A stretch of DNA of 64,000 bases from Nonomuraea sediminis (GTDB lineage Bacteria; Actinomycetota; Actinomycetes; Streptosporangiales; Streptosporangiaceae). The stretch is from NCBI RefSeq assembly GCF_018531495.1, contig NZ_JAHDTI010000003.1, positions 1-64,000 on the forward strand, given 5' to 3'. How positions within the stretch are numbered: position 1 is the stretch's first letter; each line of letters opens with the position of its first letter. Below the pieces are notes generated by a model that had not been told where the DNA came from, did not search any database, and saw only the letters and a list, made by a program, of their open reading frames with translations. Made by a program: the position numbers and the translations under genes. Below, piece after piece: positions 1-7,494 of the stretch.

Positions 1-2288
1 GCACCGTCAACCCCCTCCCCGCCCCACCAGCCGCCATCCGCGCTCACAGCGACGCCACCGCACCCCGCACCCACCTGACCGCACCGCAGAGCACCGCGAG
101 CCACCCGGCAAGCACCACAACCCAGCTCAGCGCCACGCCACCCACCGCCCACAGCGCCATCGCCTCCAGCACCTCCCCCACCCACGCCGCCGCCTCCTTC
201 CAACTCGCCTACACCCGCAGCACCGCCTTCTCGCAGCCCACCTACGCCCACACCGCCGCCCTCTCGCACCCCGCCTACACCCGCGGCGTCGCCATCTCGC
301 AGCCCGCCACGGTCCACCAGCTAAGCGCTGCCCGCCTCCGGGGCTCCTTCGCTTCGTCTGCCGTCGCCCGCCACCACGGCGTCACCGAAACCGGCGTTTC
401 CTCCGTCGCCGCCTCTTCGCACCGCGGCTCCGTCTCAGCCGCCTACTCGCAGCCGCCCTACACCCGCGGCACCGCTTCTCTGCCCGCCTACACCCGCAGC
501 ACCGCGCTCTCGCAGCCCTCCTCCGGGCATGCCCACCTGCCCGCCCGTGGCGCCCAGCCCGCCCGTGTCGCCGCGCCCGGCTCCTTCCCAGCCGGACAAC
601 GGACCCGCGAGACGCTCTCCGGGCGGACCCGCGACGGGCTGGCCGGACGGACCCGCGAGGTGGCGGTCGGGCGGATTCATGAGGGTGTGGTGGGGCAGGC
701 GGTGGATTCCGAGATGGACGATGGGCGGGGGGACGGCTCGCGGCCGATGGGGAGGGCGGTGGTGCCCGAGGTGTCCACGGCGGGTGAGGCGCCTGAGGAG
801 ACGTTGCGGATCGCCGCTCGGCTGATCGGCGCCGATCCTGCGCAGGTGCGCACGGACCCGGCCGTCAACATCCGGGCCGGTGCCGCTCTCCTGGCGTCCT
901 ATCAGCGCGAGCCGAGCCAGGACCCCAACGCCTGGTACGACGCGGTCGCCAGGTACTCGGGCTCCGACGACCCGATCGCCGCGCGGGCCTTCGCCGACGA
1001 GGTGTTCGAGGTGATGCGTTCCGGCGCGGCCCGCCGTACCGATGAAGGGGCTTACGTACGGCTGGCCCCGACGGAGGGCCTGCGACACCCCACCCCGATG
1101 CGGATGGCGAGCAGGACGGAATGTCCGGCGGAACTGGGATGCGAGTGGATGCCCGCCGCCTACAAGCGCTTCGGGAAAAAGGACTACGGCAACCACGATC
1201 GGATGCGCGGCTCCCGGCGGATCGACTACATCGTGATCCACGACACCGAGGGCACCTATGGCGGGGTTGCGTCGATGGTGCATGATCCGCAGTATGTGAG
1301 CTGGCACTACACGATCCGCTCCCGTGACGGACATGTCGCCCAACATGTGCTGACCAGGGACATCGCCTGGCATGCGGGGAATTGGGATGTCAATTCCCGC
1401 TCCATCGGGATCGAGCATGAGGGATACCTCGCCAAGGGCACCTGGTACACCGAGGCCCTCTACCGGTCCTCCGCCCGCCTGGTGAGATATCTGGCGGGCA
1501 GGTTCGACATCCCGCTCGACCGGGCCCACATCCTCGGCCACGACAACGTCCCGGGCACGACGCCGAAGATGGTGTCCGGCATGCACGAGGATCCCGGACC
1601 TTACTGGGATTGGGCCCACTACTTCGAACTGCTCGGCGCCCCCTTCGAACCGGCCGGGAAGGGTTCCTCGGTCATCATCCGCCCCGACTTCGACCAGAAC
1701 CGGCCCACTCTCACGGGCTGCGCGAAGCGCAAGAAGCCCTGCCCGCCTCGCGGCTCCTCGACGATCTGGCTCCGCAAGGCGCCGCGCGACAACGCCGTGC
1801 TCGTGGACGACATCGGCAAGACGCTCGGCAGGAACTCGACCTACAGCGTCTACGACCACAGCGCCCGCGCCTCCACCGGCCAGCGCTACGCCCTCGCGGG
1901 CACGTCGGGCGACTGGACGGCCATCTGGTACCTCGGCCAGAAGGCCTGGTTCCGCAACCCGCCCGACCGGCCCACCGCCATCCCCGCCACCGGCCCGCTG
2001 GTCGTGCCACGCCACGACAAGGTCAAGGTGTACGGCAGGGCGTATCCCGAGAGAGCCGCCTATCGCAGGACGGGCGTCAAGTACCAGCCGCAGGTGCCGC
2101 TCCAGTACCGCCTCCGCACCGGCCAGCGCTACTCGCTCGGCCTCACGATCCCGAGCTCCTACCAGTCGGCCAAGACCTTCAACCCCGCCAGGCACGTCAC
2201 GGTCCACGGGAAGCTCCGGTATTACCAGATCCAGCTCGGCCACCGCGTCATGTTCGTCAAGACCAACGACGTCCGCGTCCTCCGCTGA
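1..2288 (+). CDS. N-acetylmuramoyl-L-alanine amidase with long repetitive N-terminal linker (5' truncated)
   Basis: The reading frame is open from base 3 to the TGA at 2288, so the gene begins before the window; the GTG at 660 is only an internal codon. About 761 residues are visible. The first 220 are low-complexity (Ala/Ser/Thr/His/Pro), with degenerate AYTRSTAFSQP-type repeats followed by GRTRE/D repeats. Then comes a short helical stretch (IAARLIGADPAQV, NIRAGAALLASY) like those in lytic-enzyme N-termini. Last is an Amidase_2/PGRP-type domain with VIHDTEG, WHYTIRS, GIEHEG and GHDNV, which carry the expected Zn-ligand histidines. The C-terminal 200 residues look like SH3-type wall-binding repeats (inference). 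The family cleaves the bond between muramic acid and the peptide stem of peptidoglycan outside the cell. The signal peptide must lie upstream and is not seen. Confidence 0.85.
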   Translation, partial: TVNPLPAPPAAIRAHSDATAPRTHLTAPQSTASHPASTTTQLSATPPTAHSAIASSTSPTHAAASFQLAYTRSTAFSQPTYAHTAALSHPAYTRGVAISQPATVHQLSAARLRGSFASSAVARHHGVTETGVSSVAASSHRGSVSAAYSQPPYTRGTASLPAYTRSTALSQPSSGHAHLPARGAQPARVAAPGSFPAGQRTRETLSGRTRDGLAGRTREVAVGRIHEGVVGQAVDSEMDDGRGDGSRPMGRAVVPEVSTAGEAPEETLRIAARLIGADPAQVRTDPAVNIRAGAALLASYQREPSQDPNAWYDAVARYSGSDDPIAARAFADEVFEVMRSGAARRTDEGAYVRLAPTEGLRHPTPMRMASRTECPAELGCEWMPAAYKRFGKKDYGNHDRMRGSRRIDYIVIHDTEGTYGGVASMVHDPQYVSWHYTIRSRDGHVAQHVLTRDIAWHAGNWDVNSRSIGIEHEGYLAKGTWYTEALYRSSARLVRYLAGRFDIPLDRAHILGHDNVPGTTPKMVSGMHEDPGPYWDWAHYFELLGAPFEPAGKGSSVIIRPDFDQNRPTLTGCAKRKKPCPPRGSSTIWLRKAPRDNAVLVDDIGKTLGRNSTYSVYDHSARASTGQRYALAGTSGDWTAIWYLGQKAWFRNPPDRPTAIPATGPLVVPRHDKVKVYGRAYPERAAYRRTGVKYQPQVPLQYRLRTGQRYSLGLTIPSSYQSAKTFNPARHVTVHGKLRYYQIQLGHRVMFVKTNDVRVLR
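207..518 (+). repeat. Degenerate 33-bp in-frame repeats in the amidase gene
   Basis: Three head-to-tail 33-bp units at 207-239, 240-272 and 273-305 encode AYTRSTAFSQP, TYAHTAALSHP and AYTRGVAISQP. Two further units lie at 456-485 and 486-518 (PYTRGTASLP, AYTRSTALSQP). A separate 8-residue repeat (GQRTRETLS, GRTRDGLA, GRTREVAV) follows at about 595-668. The repeats stay in frame, so they form an extended, Tyr/Thr/Ser-rich linker. Confidence 0.8.
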
Positions 2289-2300
2289 CACAGACAGATC

Positions 2301-2487
2301 CGGTACGGCGTGCCAACCGCACAAGCACCCGGACGGGAAGGAGCGCCCCCGGCACAGCGTGCCGACCCCACAAGGCGTCCCGACGGGAAGGAGCGCCCCG
2401 GCACAGCGTGCCAACCGCACAAGGCGTCCCGACGGGAAGGAGCGCCCCCGGTACGGCGTGCCGACGACACGAGGCATCGGTGCGGGG
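2301..2487. repeat. 49-50 bp tandem repeat array, three full copies and one partial
   Basis: Copies start at 2301, 2350, 2399 and 2449. Each begins CGGyACrGCGTGCC and ends GACGGGAAGGAGCGCCCC; the fourth degenerates after about 38 bases. The array lies between the amidase stop and the tRNA cluster. No spacer variation of CRISPR type is present. The unit contains GGAAGGAG, but no consistent coding frame is evident. Confidence 0.85.
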
Positions 2488-2589
2488 ATGGCGTTGGGGC
2501 AGGAAAACCCACGGTTTCGGGCGCGTGTGCGCACGGGCACTCCGCAGAGACGATATGGTTTTCCCGTGACCGGCAATCGCCGGAAACGC

Positions 2590-2661
2590 GCGGAAGTGGC
2601 TCAGTGGTAGAGCATCACCTTGCCAAGGTGAGGGTCGCGGGTTCGAATCCCGTCTTCCGCT
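2590..2661 (+). tRNA. tRNA-Gly (GCC), copy 1
   Basis: The cloverleaf is visible: acceptor GCGGAAG pairs with CTTCCGC, the D-arm is GCTC-AGTGGTA-GAGC, the anticodon loop is TTGCCAA (anticodon GCC), and the T-arm is CGGGTTCGAATCCCG. No CCA is encoded. The gene is identical to the copy at 2798. Confidence 0.97.
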
Positions 2662-2676
2662 CGGAGTACAACTCCT

Positions 2677-2747
2677 GGTGGAGTGGCCGAGAGGCGAGGC
2701 AGCGGCCTGCAAAGCCGTCTACACGGGTTCAAATCCCGTCTCCACCT
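2677..2747 (+). tRNA. tRNA-Cys (GCA)
   Basis: Acceptor GGTGGAG pairs with CTCCACC. The anticodon arm GGC-CTGCAAA-GCC carries anticodon GCA, and the T-arm is CGGGTTCAAATCCCG. It lies 15 bases after the first tRNA-Gly. CCA is not encoded. Confidence 0.96.
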
Positions 2748-2797
2748 CGGTGCGGTCGGCGGACCCCGCGGGATCCGCTAAAGTAAGTGAGCGCCAT

Positions 2798-2869
2798 GCG
2801 GAAGTGGCTCAGTGGTAGAGCATCACCTTGCCAAGGTGAGGGTCGCGGGTTCGAATCCCGTCTTCCGCT
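2798..2869 (+). tRNA. tRNA-Gly (GCC), copy 2
   Basis: Base-for-base identical to the tRNA-Gly at 2590-2661, with the same GCC anticodon. Two identical copies flanking tRNA-Cys suggest a local duplication and a shared transcript. Confidence 0.97.
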
Positions 2870-2897
2870 CTGAGGTCAACTCAATATTGATCATCCC

Positions 2898-2972
2898 GGA
2901 CGATTAGCTCAGCGGGAGAGCGCTTCCCTGACACGGAAGAGGTCACTGGTTCAATCCCAGTATCGTCCACCA
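2898..2972 (+). tRNA. tRNA-Val (GAC)
   Basis: Acceptor GGACGAT pairs with ATCGTCC. The anticodon loop is CTGACAC (anticodon GAC) and the T-arm is CTGGTTCAATCCCAG. Unlike its three neighbours it encodes the 3' CCA (2970-2972). It is the last tRNA before a terminator. Confidence 0.96.
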
Positions 2973-2980
2973 GATTCACA

Positions 2981-3013
2981 GGCCGGTTCCTTCACCAGAA
3001 GAACCGGCCTTTT
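2981..3013 (+). terminator. Rho-independent terminator of the tRNA cluster
   Basis: A 9-bp perfect stem, GGCCGGTTC (2981-2989) with GAACCGGCC (3001-3009), encloses an 11-base loop and is followed by TTTT. It sits 8 bases after the tRNA-Val CCA. Confidence 0.9.
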
Positions 3014-3040
3014 GATCGTCCGTGCTGAGGACGTACCTGC

Positions 3041-3286
3041 TCAAGAAGTTCGGCAACGGTTGCTCGTCGCAATCTCCCCGCGTACGGCAGGCGGCGTGGC
3101 TCGGCCGACGAGAGCGACGGCCTGGTTTTCGGTGGCCATCTCGCGCACGGTGTCCAGCCGGGCCCGGGTCGTCGATGATCCCGGATGCCGGTCAGCCCCG
3201 CCCCGATGAGGCGACGCCATCAACCGGCAGGTAGTCAACGAGGACGCCGTCCGGCCGGGGATGATCGAAGGCCGGACGGCGTACAC
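3041..3286 (-). pseudogene. Possible fragment of a NarL-family sensor kinase gene
   Basis: No intact gene is seen in 3014-3396. On the minus strand a short frame reads RARLDTVREMATEN, like the helix after the H-box in NarL-type kinases. The DNA is collinear with the intact kinase gene at 8708-9826: 23 bases at 3140-3162 match 9173-9195, and 16 bases at 3183-3198 match 9239-9254, with a 23-base deletion between them. No start, H-box or ATPase domain remains. I read it as a decayed partial kinase gene; chance similarity between GC-rich codons is the alternative. Confidence 0.35.
3245..3281 (-). terminator. Hairpin downstream of the GH8 gene
   Basis: A 12-bp perfect stem, CGCCGTCCGGCC (3245-3256) with GGCCGGACGGCG (3270-3281), encloses a 13-base loop. 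There is no T-tract. It lies 116 bases past the GH8 stop and probably ends that minus-strand transcript. Confidence 0.55.
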
Positions 3287-3292
3287 GGGTCG

Positions 3293-3396
3293 CTACAGGG
3301 TGATCGGGATGCTGGTCACCGTGTTGGAGACCTTGGGCTGCGACGCCGAGGTGATCTTGATGACTCGGCCCGCGACCATGACTGCGGAACCGAGCA
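3293..3396 (-). other. Short open tail after the GH8 stop, possibly gene debris
   Basis: Immediately after the GH8 stop a minus-strand frame ends in VAGRVIKITSASQPKVS and a stop at 3293. It resembles the C-terminus of a secreted beta-sandwich protein, but nothing upstream in frame is recognisable. It may be a remnant or simply 3' untranslated sequence. Confidence 0.2.
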
Positions 3397-5331
3397 TCAA
3401 GGCACCCAGTGGTTGCCGGAGACGGTGATCATGGTTTGGAGCTGGATGCTGGCCGAGTAGTAGCCGGTGGTGTCGATCGGCGTGGCGAGCATCTTGTTCC
3501 ACAGGGCGTCCAGCCAGGCCTGGCTGCCGGGGTCGGTCAGCGCCGCGACCGCGAACGGCGCGAAGAAGGCGGCCTCGCTGCCGCTGGAGATCTGCGTGCC
3601 GTTCAGCTTGTAGCCGACGCCGATCTTGGCGGGGTCGCCGCCGGTCTTGGCCTTGATCCAGCTGTTGAGCTTGCGCGCCGCCGCCAGGGACTTGGCGTCG
3701 CCGCTGGTGACCGCGTCGTCGGCGATCCGCCACGGCGTGCGGCAGGAGTTCCACCAGTAGTTGCCGTCGTTGACGTCCTCGAGGACCTTGCCGGGCGCGG
3801 GCTTGGCCGTGGTGTTGGTGTTGACGATGAAGTCCGGCAGCAGCCCGGTGCTGGACGCGTAGGTCGACTGCATGGACGCGATCAGGTTCTGGTGCGCCGT
3901 GCGGATGGTGTCCCAGGCGGCGTCACCGGAGGCGGTGCGGAACGCGCGGAAGTGGTCGATCATCCAGTCGGAGGCGCGGGTGATGTAGTAGGACGCGTCG
4001 CCGGAGCTGGACCAGTCGCCCATCTTGACCAGGTTCGTGGAGGGGTTGACCTCGTCCTTCTTGATGGCGGCGATGTGCCTGGTGGCGAGCTGCTTGTAGT
4101 TGTACGTGCCCGCGCTCCCCCACTGCCGGTCGGCCAGGAGCAGCCCGTAGGCCACGTCGAGGTCGCCGTCGGTCGCGCTGTCGGAGCCGTCGACGCTCTT
4201 GCACGCGCTGTCCTGCTCGGCGGCCAGCAGGTCGTGGTTGTTGACCGAGGGGTGGTCGATCATCCACTTGACCATGCCGTCGAAGATCTTCTTGGCGTCC
4301 GGGTCCGCGCCTGCCATCGTGGCCACGATGGCCATGCCGTACCCCTGGGCCTCGGCGACGTAAGGGTGGTCGGCGTCGGGGGAGATGACCTGGTACCAGC
4401 CGTTGCCGCAGTTCTGGCGGACGAAGGCGGACTTCCACTTCTTGTAGTAGTCGATCACCTTCTGGTCGATGGCCGCCTGGTCGCCGCTCGGGCGCAGGGT
4501 GCCCGGGGTGTACGGGATCGAGTGGCTGCCGAACGGCACGGCCACGCCTCCGCCGCCGGACTGCGTGGTGGCGGTGACGGCGTCGCTCGCGGGCGAACGG
4601 TTGCCGGCGGCATCCACCGCCTTGACCGTGTAGGTGTAGGCCGTCGAGGCGGCCAGGCCGGTGTCGGTGAACGACGTGCCCGTCGCGGTGCCCGCCAGGG
4701 TGGCGCCCCGGTAGATCTCGTAGCCGGTCACGCCCACGTCGTCGGTGGAGGCGGTCCAGGCCAGCGAGACGCTGCTCGACGTGGTGCCGGTCGCCTGCGG
4801 GTTCCCTGGCGCGGTGGGCGGGGTCGTGTCACTGGAGCCGCCCGAGGTGCCGTACACCTGGAACTCCCACAGGGAGTAGCCGTAGGAGGTGCCCCTGGCC
4901 GTGCCGTACATCCGGACGTAGCGGCCGCTGCCGGAGACGGTCAGGTCGTCCGTGCCGCCGTCGCCGGAGGTGGTGGAGGAGACGTCGGTCCACGTGGTGC
5001 CGTCGGGCGAGGTCTGGATCTTGTACGACTTGGCGTAGGCGGCCTCCCAGATCAGCTTGACCCTGGAGATCGTGGCGGTGGAGCCGAGGTCGACCCTGAT
5101 CCACTCGGGGTCGTGGCCCTCCTGGGAGGCCCAACGGGTGCCGGTGTTGCCGTCCACGGCCTTTGCCGCCGCGTAGCTGGAGGACTCGGTCGAAGAGGAG
5201 GTGGCCGGTTTGCCCTGCGACAGCAGGGTTTCGGCGGCGGTGACGGCGGAGTGGGCGGGCGGCGCGGCCATCGCCGGCTGCGCGGCGAGCGCGAGCGCGG
5301 CGACGGCGGCCGCCAGGGAGATGCGTAGCAT
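3397..5331 (-). CDS. Secreted GH8 family glycoside hydrolase with discoidin (CBM32-like) and Fn3 modules
   Basis: The 644-residue protein has a signal peptide (LRISLAAAVAALALAAQPAMA), a discoidin/F5-8C module at about residues 35-165 (WASQEG, IRVDLGST, RYVRMYG), one Fn3 repeat at about 175-260 (TPPTAPGNPQATG), and a GH8 catalytic domain to the end. The GH8 signature EAQGYGM supplies the likely acid Glu, and DGDLDVAYGLLLA the second conserved acidic site. GH8 covers endoglucanases, xylanases and chitosanases; GH8 proteins of this build are often annotated as chitosanases, but the substrate cannot be fixed from sequence. Start ATG 5331 follows AGGAG. The gene is monocistronic, with an operator-like palindrome upstream. 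Confidence 0.88.
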   Translation of the reverse strand: MLRISLAAAVAALALAAQPAMAAPPAHSAVTAAETLLSQGKPATSSSTESSSYAAAKAVDGNTGTRWASQEGHDPEWIRVDLGSTATISRVKLIWEAAYAKSYKIQTSPDGTTWTDVSSTTSGDGGTDDLTVSGSGRYVRMYGTARGTSYGYSLWEFQVYGTSGGSSDTTPPTAPGNPQATGTTSSSVSLAWTASTDDVGVTGYEIYRGATLAGTATGTSFTDTGLAASTAYTYTVKAVDAAGNRSPASDAVTATTQSGGGGVAVPFGSHSIPYTPGTLRPSGDQAAIDQKVIDYYKKWKSAFVRQNCGNGWYQVISPDADHPYVAEAQGYGMAIVATMAGADPDAKKIFDGMVKWMIDHPSVNNHDLLAAEQDSACKSVDGSDSATDGDLDVAYGLLLADRQWGSAGTYNYKQLATRHIAAIKKDEVNPSTNLVKMGDWSSSGDASYYITRASDWMIDHFRAFRTASGDAAWDTIRTAHQNLIASMQSTYASSTGLLPDFIVNTNTTAKPAPGKVLEDVNDGNYWWNSCRTPWRIADDAVTSGDAKSLAAARKLNSWIKAKTGGDPAKIGVGYKLNGTQISSGSEAAFFAPFAVAALTDPGSQAWLDALWNKMLATPIDTTGYYSASIQLQTMITVSGNHWVP

Positions 5332-5373
5332 CGGTGCTCCTGCAGAGGCTGGGGGTGACAGGAACCTCGATAG

Positions 5374-5390
5374 TTAAGAAAGATTCCTAA
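5374..5390. promoter_or_regulatory. Imperfect palindrome upstream of the GH8 gene
   Basis: TTAAGAAAGATTCCTAA reads on the minus strand as TTAGGAATCTTTCTTAA, a 7+3+7 inverted repeat with one mismatch. I recall similar TTAGGAA/TTCCTAA elements upstream of secreted polysaccharidase genes in actinomycetes, so this is probably a substrate-response operator 43 bases before the start codon. Confidence 0.5.
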
Positions 5391-5499
5391 CTACCAAGGG
5401 GTAGATTAGGTTGCCCTCATCCCGCGCGCAAGACCCCGCCTCCGCCGCACGCCCGCGGATGCGGACATCACCGCAGCTCAGGCGTGATATCCATGATTG

Positions 5500-5862
5500 G
5501 TGGAGATCTGGATCAATCCCGCCTGCTCGAAGTGCCGGGCGGCCCTGGAACTGCTGGACGCCGAGCAGGCCGGCTACACCGTGCGCCACTACCTGGAGGA
5601 CCCGCCGACCGAGGCCGAGCTGGGCGAGGTCCTCGGCCGCCTGCGCCTGGAGCCGTGGGACATCACCCGGCTCGGCGAACCCGTCGCCGCCGACCTCGGC
5701 ATGGAGTCCTGGCCCAGGACCGGGGAGAGCCGGGACCGGTGGATCGCGGCGCTCGCCGCGCACCCGATCCTCATCCAGCGGCCGATCATCACCGTGGACG
5801 AGACGACCGCCGTCGTCGCCCGCTCCCCCGAAGCCGTCAGGGCCGCGCTCGAGTCGACCTAG
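5500..5862 (+). CDS. ArsC/Spx-family thioredoxin-fold protein (arsenate reductase-like)
   Basis: About 120 residues. The N-terminal motif NPACSKCRAAL keeps the ArsC-family nucleophilic Cys, but as a CxxC pair. The Arg/Pro loop (LIQRPIITVD) seen in ArsC/YffB-type proteins is near residue 92. The family reduces arsenate or acts as a small thiol-redox protein. There is no arsenic operon around it, so arsenate reduction is not assured. The start is either GTG 5500 or the TTG just before it, and no clear ribosome site is seen. Its stop overlaps the stop of the convergent methyltransferase gene by four bases. Confidence 0.75.
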   Translation: MEIWINPACSKCRAALELLDAEQAGYTVRHYLEDPPTEAELGEVLGRLRLEPWDITRLGEPVAADLGMESWPRTGESRDRWIAALAAHPILIQRPIITVDETTAVVARSPEAVRAALEST

Positions 5863-6680
5863 AACCGGTAGTGGAGCACGGTCGTGCCGTGGCGGGACCA
5901 CCAGGCGCTCAGCGAGGCCAGCTGCGTGAACAGGCGCAGCGCCAGCGGGAACTGGGCGACCTCGGGCTCGCGGGTCAGCAGGATCTCCCTCACCAGCTTT
6001 ATGCGGGGGTTCCAGCTCTCGGGCTCGCGCGGGTCGTCGAACCCGGGTGACTTGAGCAGGTCGGCGACCGACTGCGTGCCGCGGTAGCGCTTGGCGGCCC
6101 AGATGGCGAAGCGGGAGTAGCCGTTGAAGGCGATCTCACCGTGCGGGAAGTGGTCGATGAGCCGGTTCATCAGAGCGATCATGTCGTCGGGCGTGAGGAA
6201 GGCCAGCAGCCCGTCGGCGACGATCACGGCCGGTCGCCCGGTGGGCACGGCGTCCAGCCAGTGCAGGTCGGTCAGGTCGGTGCCGATGCCGTGGGCTCCG
6301 GGACGCTCGGGCAGCACCCGCTGCCGGGCGGTGATCACGTCGGGGAAGTCGACGTCGTACCAGTCGACGCCGGGCGGCGGGTCCAGGCGGAACACCCGGG
6401 TGTCCAGCCCGGCGCCCAGGTCGAGGCCGATCGCGTCCGGGTTACGGGCGATGAATCCGGCCGCGACCTCGTCGAGCTTCTTGGCGCGCTGCGCGATCAG
6501 CAGGATGGGGTTGGTGCTCATGTGGAACTTGTCGCAGTCGTAGTCGAGCTTCCTGACGATCTCGTCGGCCATCGTGTCGGACAGGATGGAGTTGTCGAAG
6601 CGACTGTCGAGTGCCTTGCCGCACAGCGTCAGCCAGAGGCTGTTCTCCAGCGGGGTGAATTCGGGCAGGGTGATGCCCAT
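5859..6680 (-). CDS. Leucine carboxyl methyltransferase-like (TcmP-type) O-methyltransferase
   Basis: 273 residues of the class I SAM methyltransferase fold, LCMT/PpmA/TcmP branch. Motif I is GLDLGAGLDTRVFRLD (about 108-123), motif II is WYDVDFPDVI, and VADGLLAFLTPDDM is the motif IV region. Members methylate carboxylates or hydroxyls of small molecules, often polyketides; no substrate can be named. Start ATG 6680 has AAAGGA 7-8 bases upstream. It begins 13 bases after the TetR gene's stop on the same strand, so the two form an operon and the regulator probably controls the methyltransferase. Confidence 0.8.
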   Translation of the reverse strand: MGITLPEFTPLENSLWLTLCGKALDSRFDNSILSDTMADEIVRKLDYDCDKFHMSTNPILLIAQRAKKLDEVAAGFIARNPDAIGLDLGAGLDTRVFRLDPPPGVDWYDVDFPDVITARQRVLPERPGAHGIGTDLTDLHWLDAVPTGRPAVIVADGLLAFLTPDDMIALMNRLIDHFPHGEIAFNGYSRFAIWAAKRYRGTQSVADLLKSPGFDDPREPESWNPRIKLVREILLTREPEVAQFPLALRLFTQLASLSAWWSRHGTTVLHYRF

Positions 6681-6693
6681 GGCGGCGTCCTTT

Positions 6694-7359
6694 CTACAGC
6701 TGGTAGATCCATTCGCGAGTGGCCGGGATCACCTGCTCGAAGACGGCTGTGATCTCCGCGGCCGCCGCGGTGACGCCCTCGGGTGAGGGGTTCGCCGGTT
6801 CGAAGGCGGTCTCGACCACATGGGCCAGGGCGTCCGCCTTGGCCCGCAGCTCCATCTCGGCGGCCGCCGGGTCGAGGTTGTCGAGGAGATGGAAGCCGAC
6901 GTGCACGGCCGTGAAGGCGTAGGCCAGGTCCCGCACGTCGTCGCGGAGGAGCCCGTGCTTGGCCAGCACGTCCATGAAGCGGGAGATGGCCAGCAGGTCC
7001 TCGCCGCGCCTGGGGCTCTCGGCCATGAGGTCGCGTAGCTCCCTGGCCTCGCCGGTGATGATGGCGCGCAGCACCGGCCTGCCTTGCACGGCCAGGAACG
7101 AGGCGGCCATCAGCCGGTGCGGCAGCACAGCGGCCGGATCCTTGCCTAGCCCGGTGAGCAGTTCCTCGAGGTAACCGACGCCCTCGCGCATGATCAGCGC
7201 CTGGAAGAGCCGCTGCTTGGTGCGCCAGTGCAGGTAGACCGTACCCTTGCCGATCCCGGCACGCTGAGCGATGTCCTCCACCGTGACCTTGCGGTAGCCC
7301 AGGCGCAGCAGCAGCTCGGCCGCCGCGTCGAGAATCCGGTCCGCCCGGCTGTGGTCCAT
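6694..7359 (-). CDS. TetR-family transcriptional regulator
   Basis: About 221 residues. The N-terminal TetR helix-turn-helix (ADRILDAAAELLLRLGYRK, IAQRAGIGKGTVYLHW) is followed by a helical ligand domain. The chosen ATG at 7359 has GGAGGAG just upstream; the frame stays open to 7407 but that extension would run through the operator. It is co-transcribed with the methyltransferase at 5859-6680. A perfect 12-bp inverted repeat at 7376-7414 sits right before its start, so autorepression is likely. Confidence 0.9.
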   Translation of the reverse strand: MDHSRADRILDAAAELLLRLGYRKVTVEDIAQRAGIGKGTVYLHWRTKQRLFQALIMREGVGYLEELLTGLGKDPAAVLPHRLMAASFLAVQGRPVLRAIITGEARELRDLMAESPRRGEDLLAISRFMDVLAKHGLLRDDVRDLAYAFTAVHVGFHLLDNLDPAAAEMELRAKADALAHVVETAFEPANPSPEGVTAAAAEITAVFEQVIPATREWIYQL

Positions 7360-7375
7360 CGCATGCTCCTCCGTT

Positions 7376-7414
7376 TGACTGGTTGACTGGATTGGAAATC
7401 TGGTCAACCAGTCA
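7376..7414. promoter_or_regulatory. Perfect 12-bp inverted repeat, probable TetR operator
   Basis: TGACTGGTTGAC (7376-7387) pairs with GTCAACCAGTCA (7403-7414) across a 15-base spacer. Within the left arm TTGACTGG is directly repeated (7375-7382, 7383-7390), giving two overlapping half-site patterns. It lies 17 bases before the TetR start codon. Confidence 0.75.
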
Positions 7415-7494
7415 CACGTTACACCAGGGCAGCCGTAGGGATCTCTCTATAACCCGGAGGCATGGGCCTTCCAGTTGACCAGGCGAGCGCGGTG

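Noticed and set aside
2301..2487. Tandem repeats considered as a CRISPR array
   Set aside because: Units abut with no unique spacers, and no cas genes are present.
435..2576. A 713-codon open frame on the minus strand over the amidase gene
   Set aside because: It is the mirror of a GC-rich coding strand, its translation is Arg/Gly/Val low complexity without motifs, and it runs through the tandem repeats; the plus-strand amidase motifs are unambiguous.
2590..2972. tRNA cluster considered as a phage or ICE attachment site
   Set aside because: No integrase gene or partial tRNA duplicate flanks an element; the second tRNA-Gly is a full identical gene.
3293..3754. Second minus-strand frame overlapping the end of GH8
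   Set aside because: Most of it is out of frame with the GH8 domain and Arg/Gln rich; only its last 30 codons look protein-like, and these are listed as possible debris.
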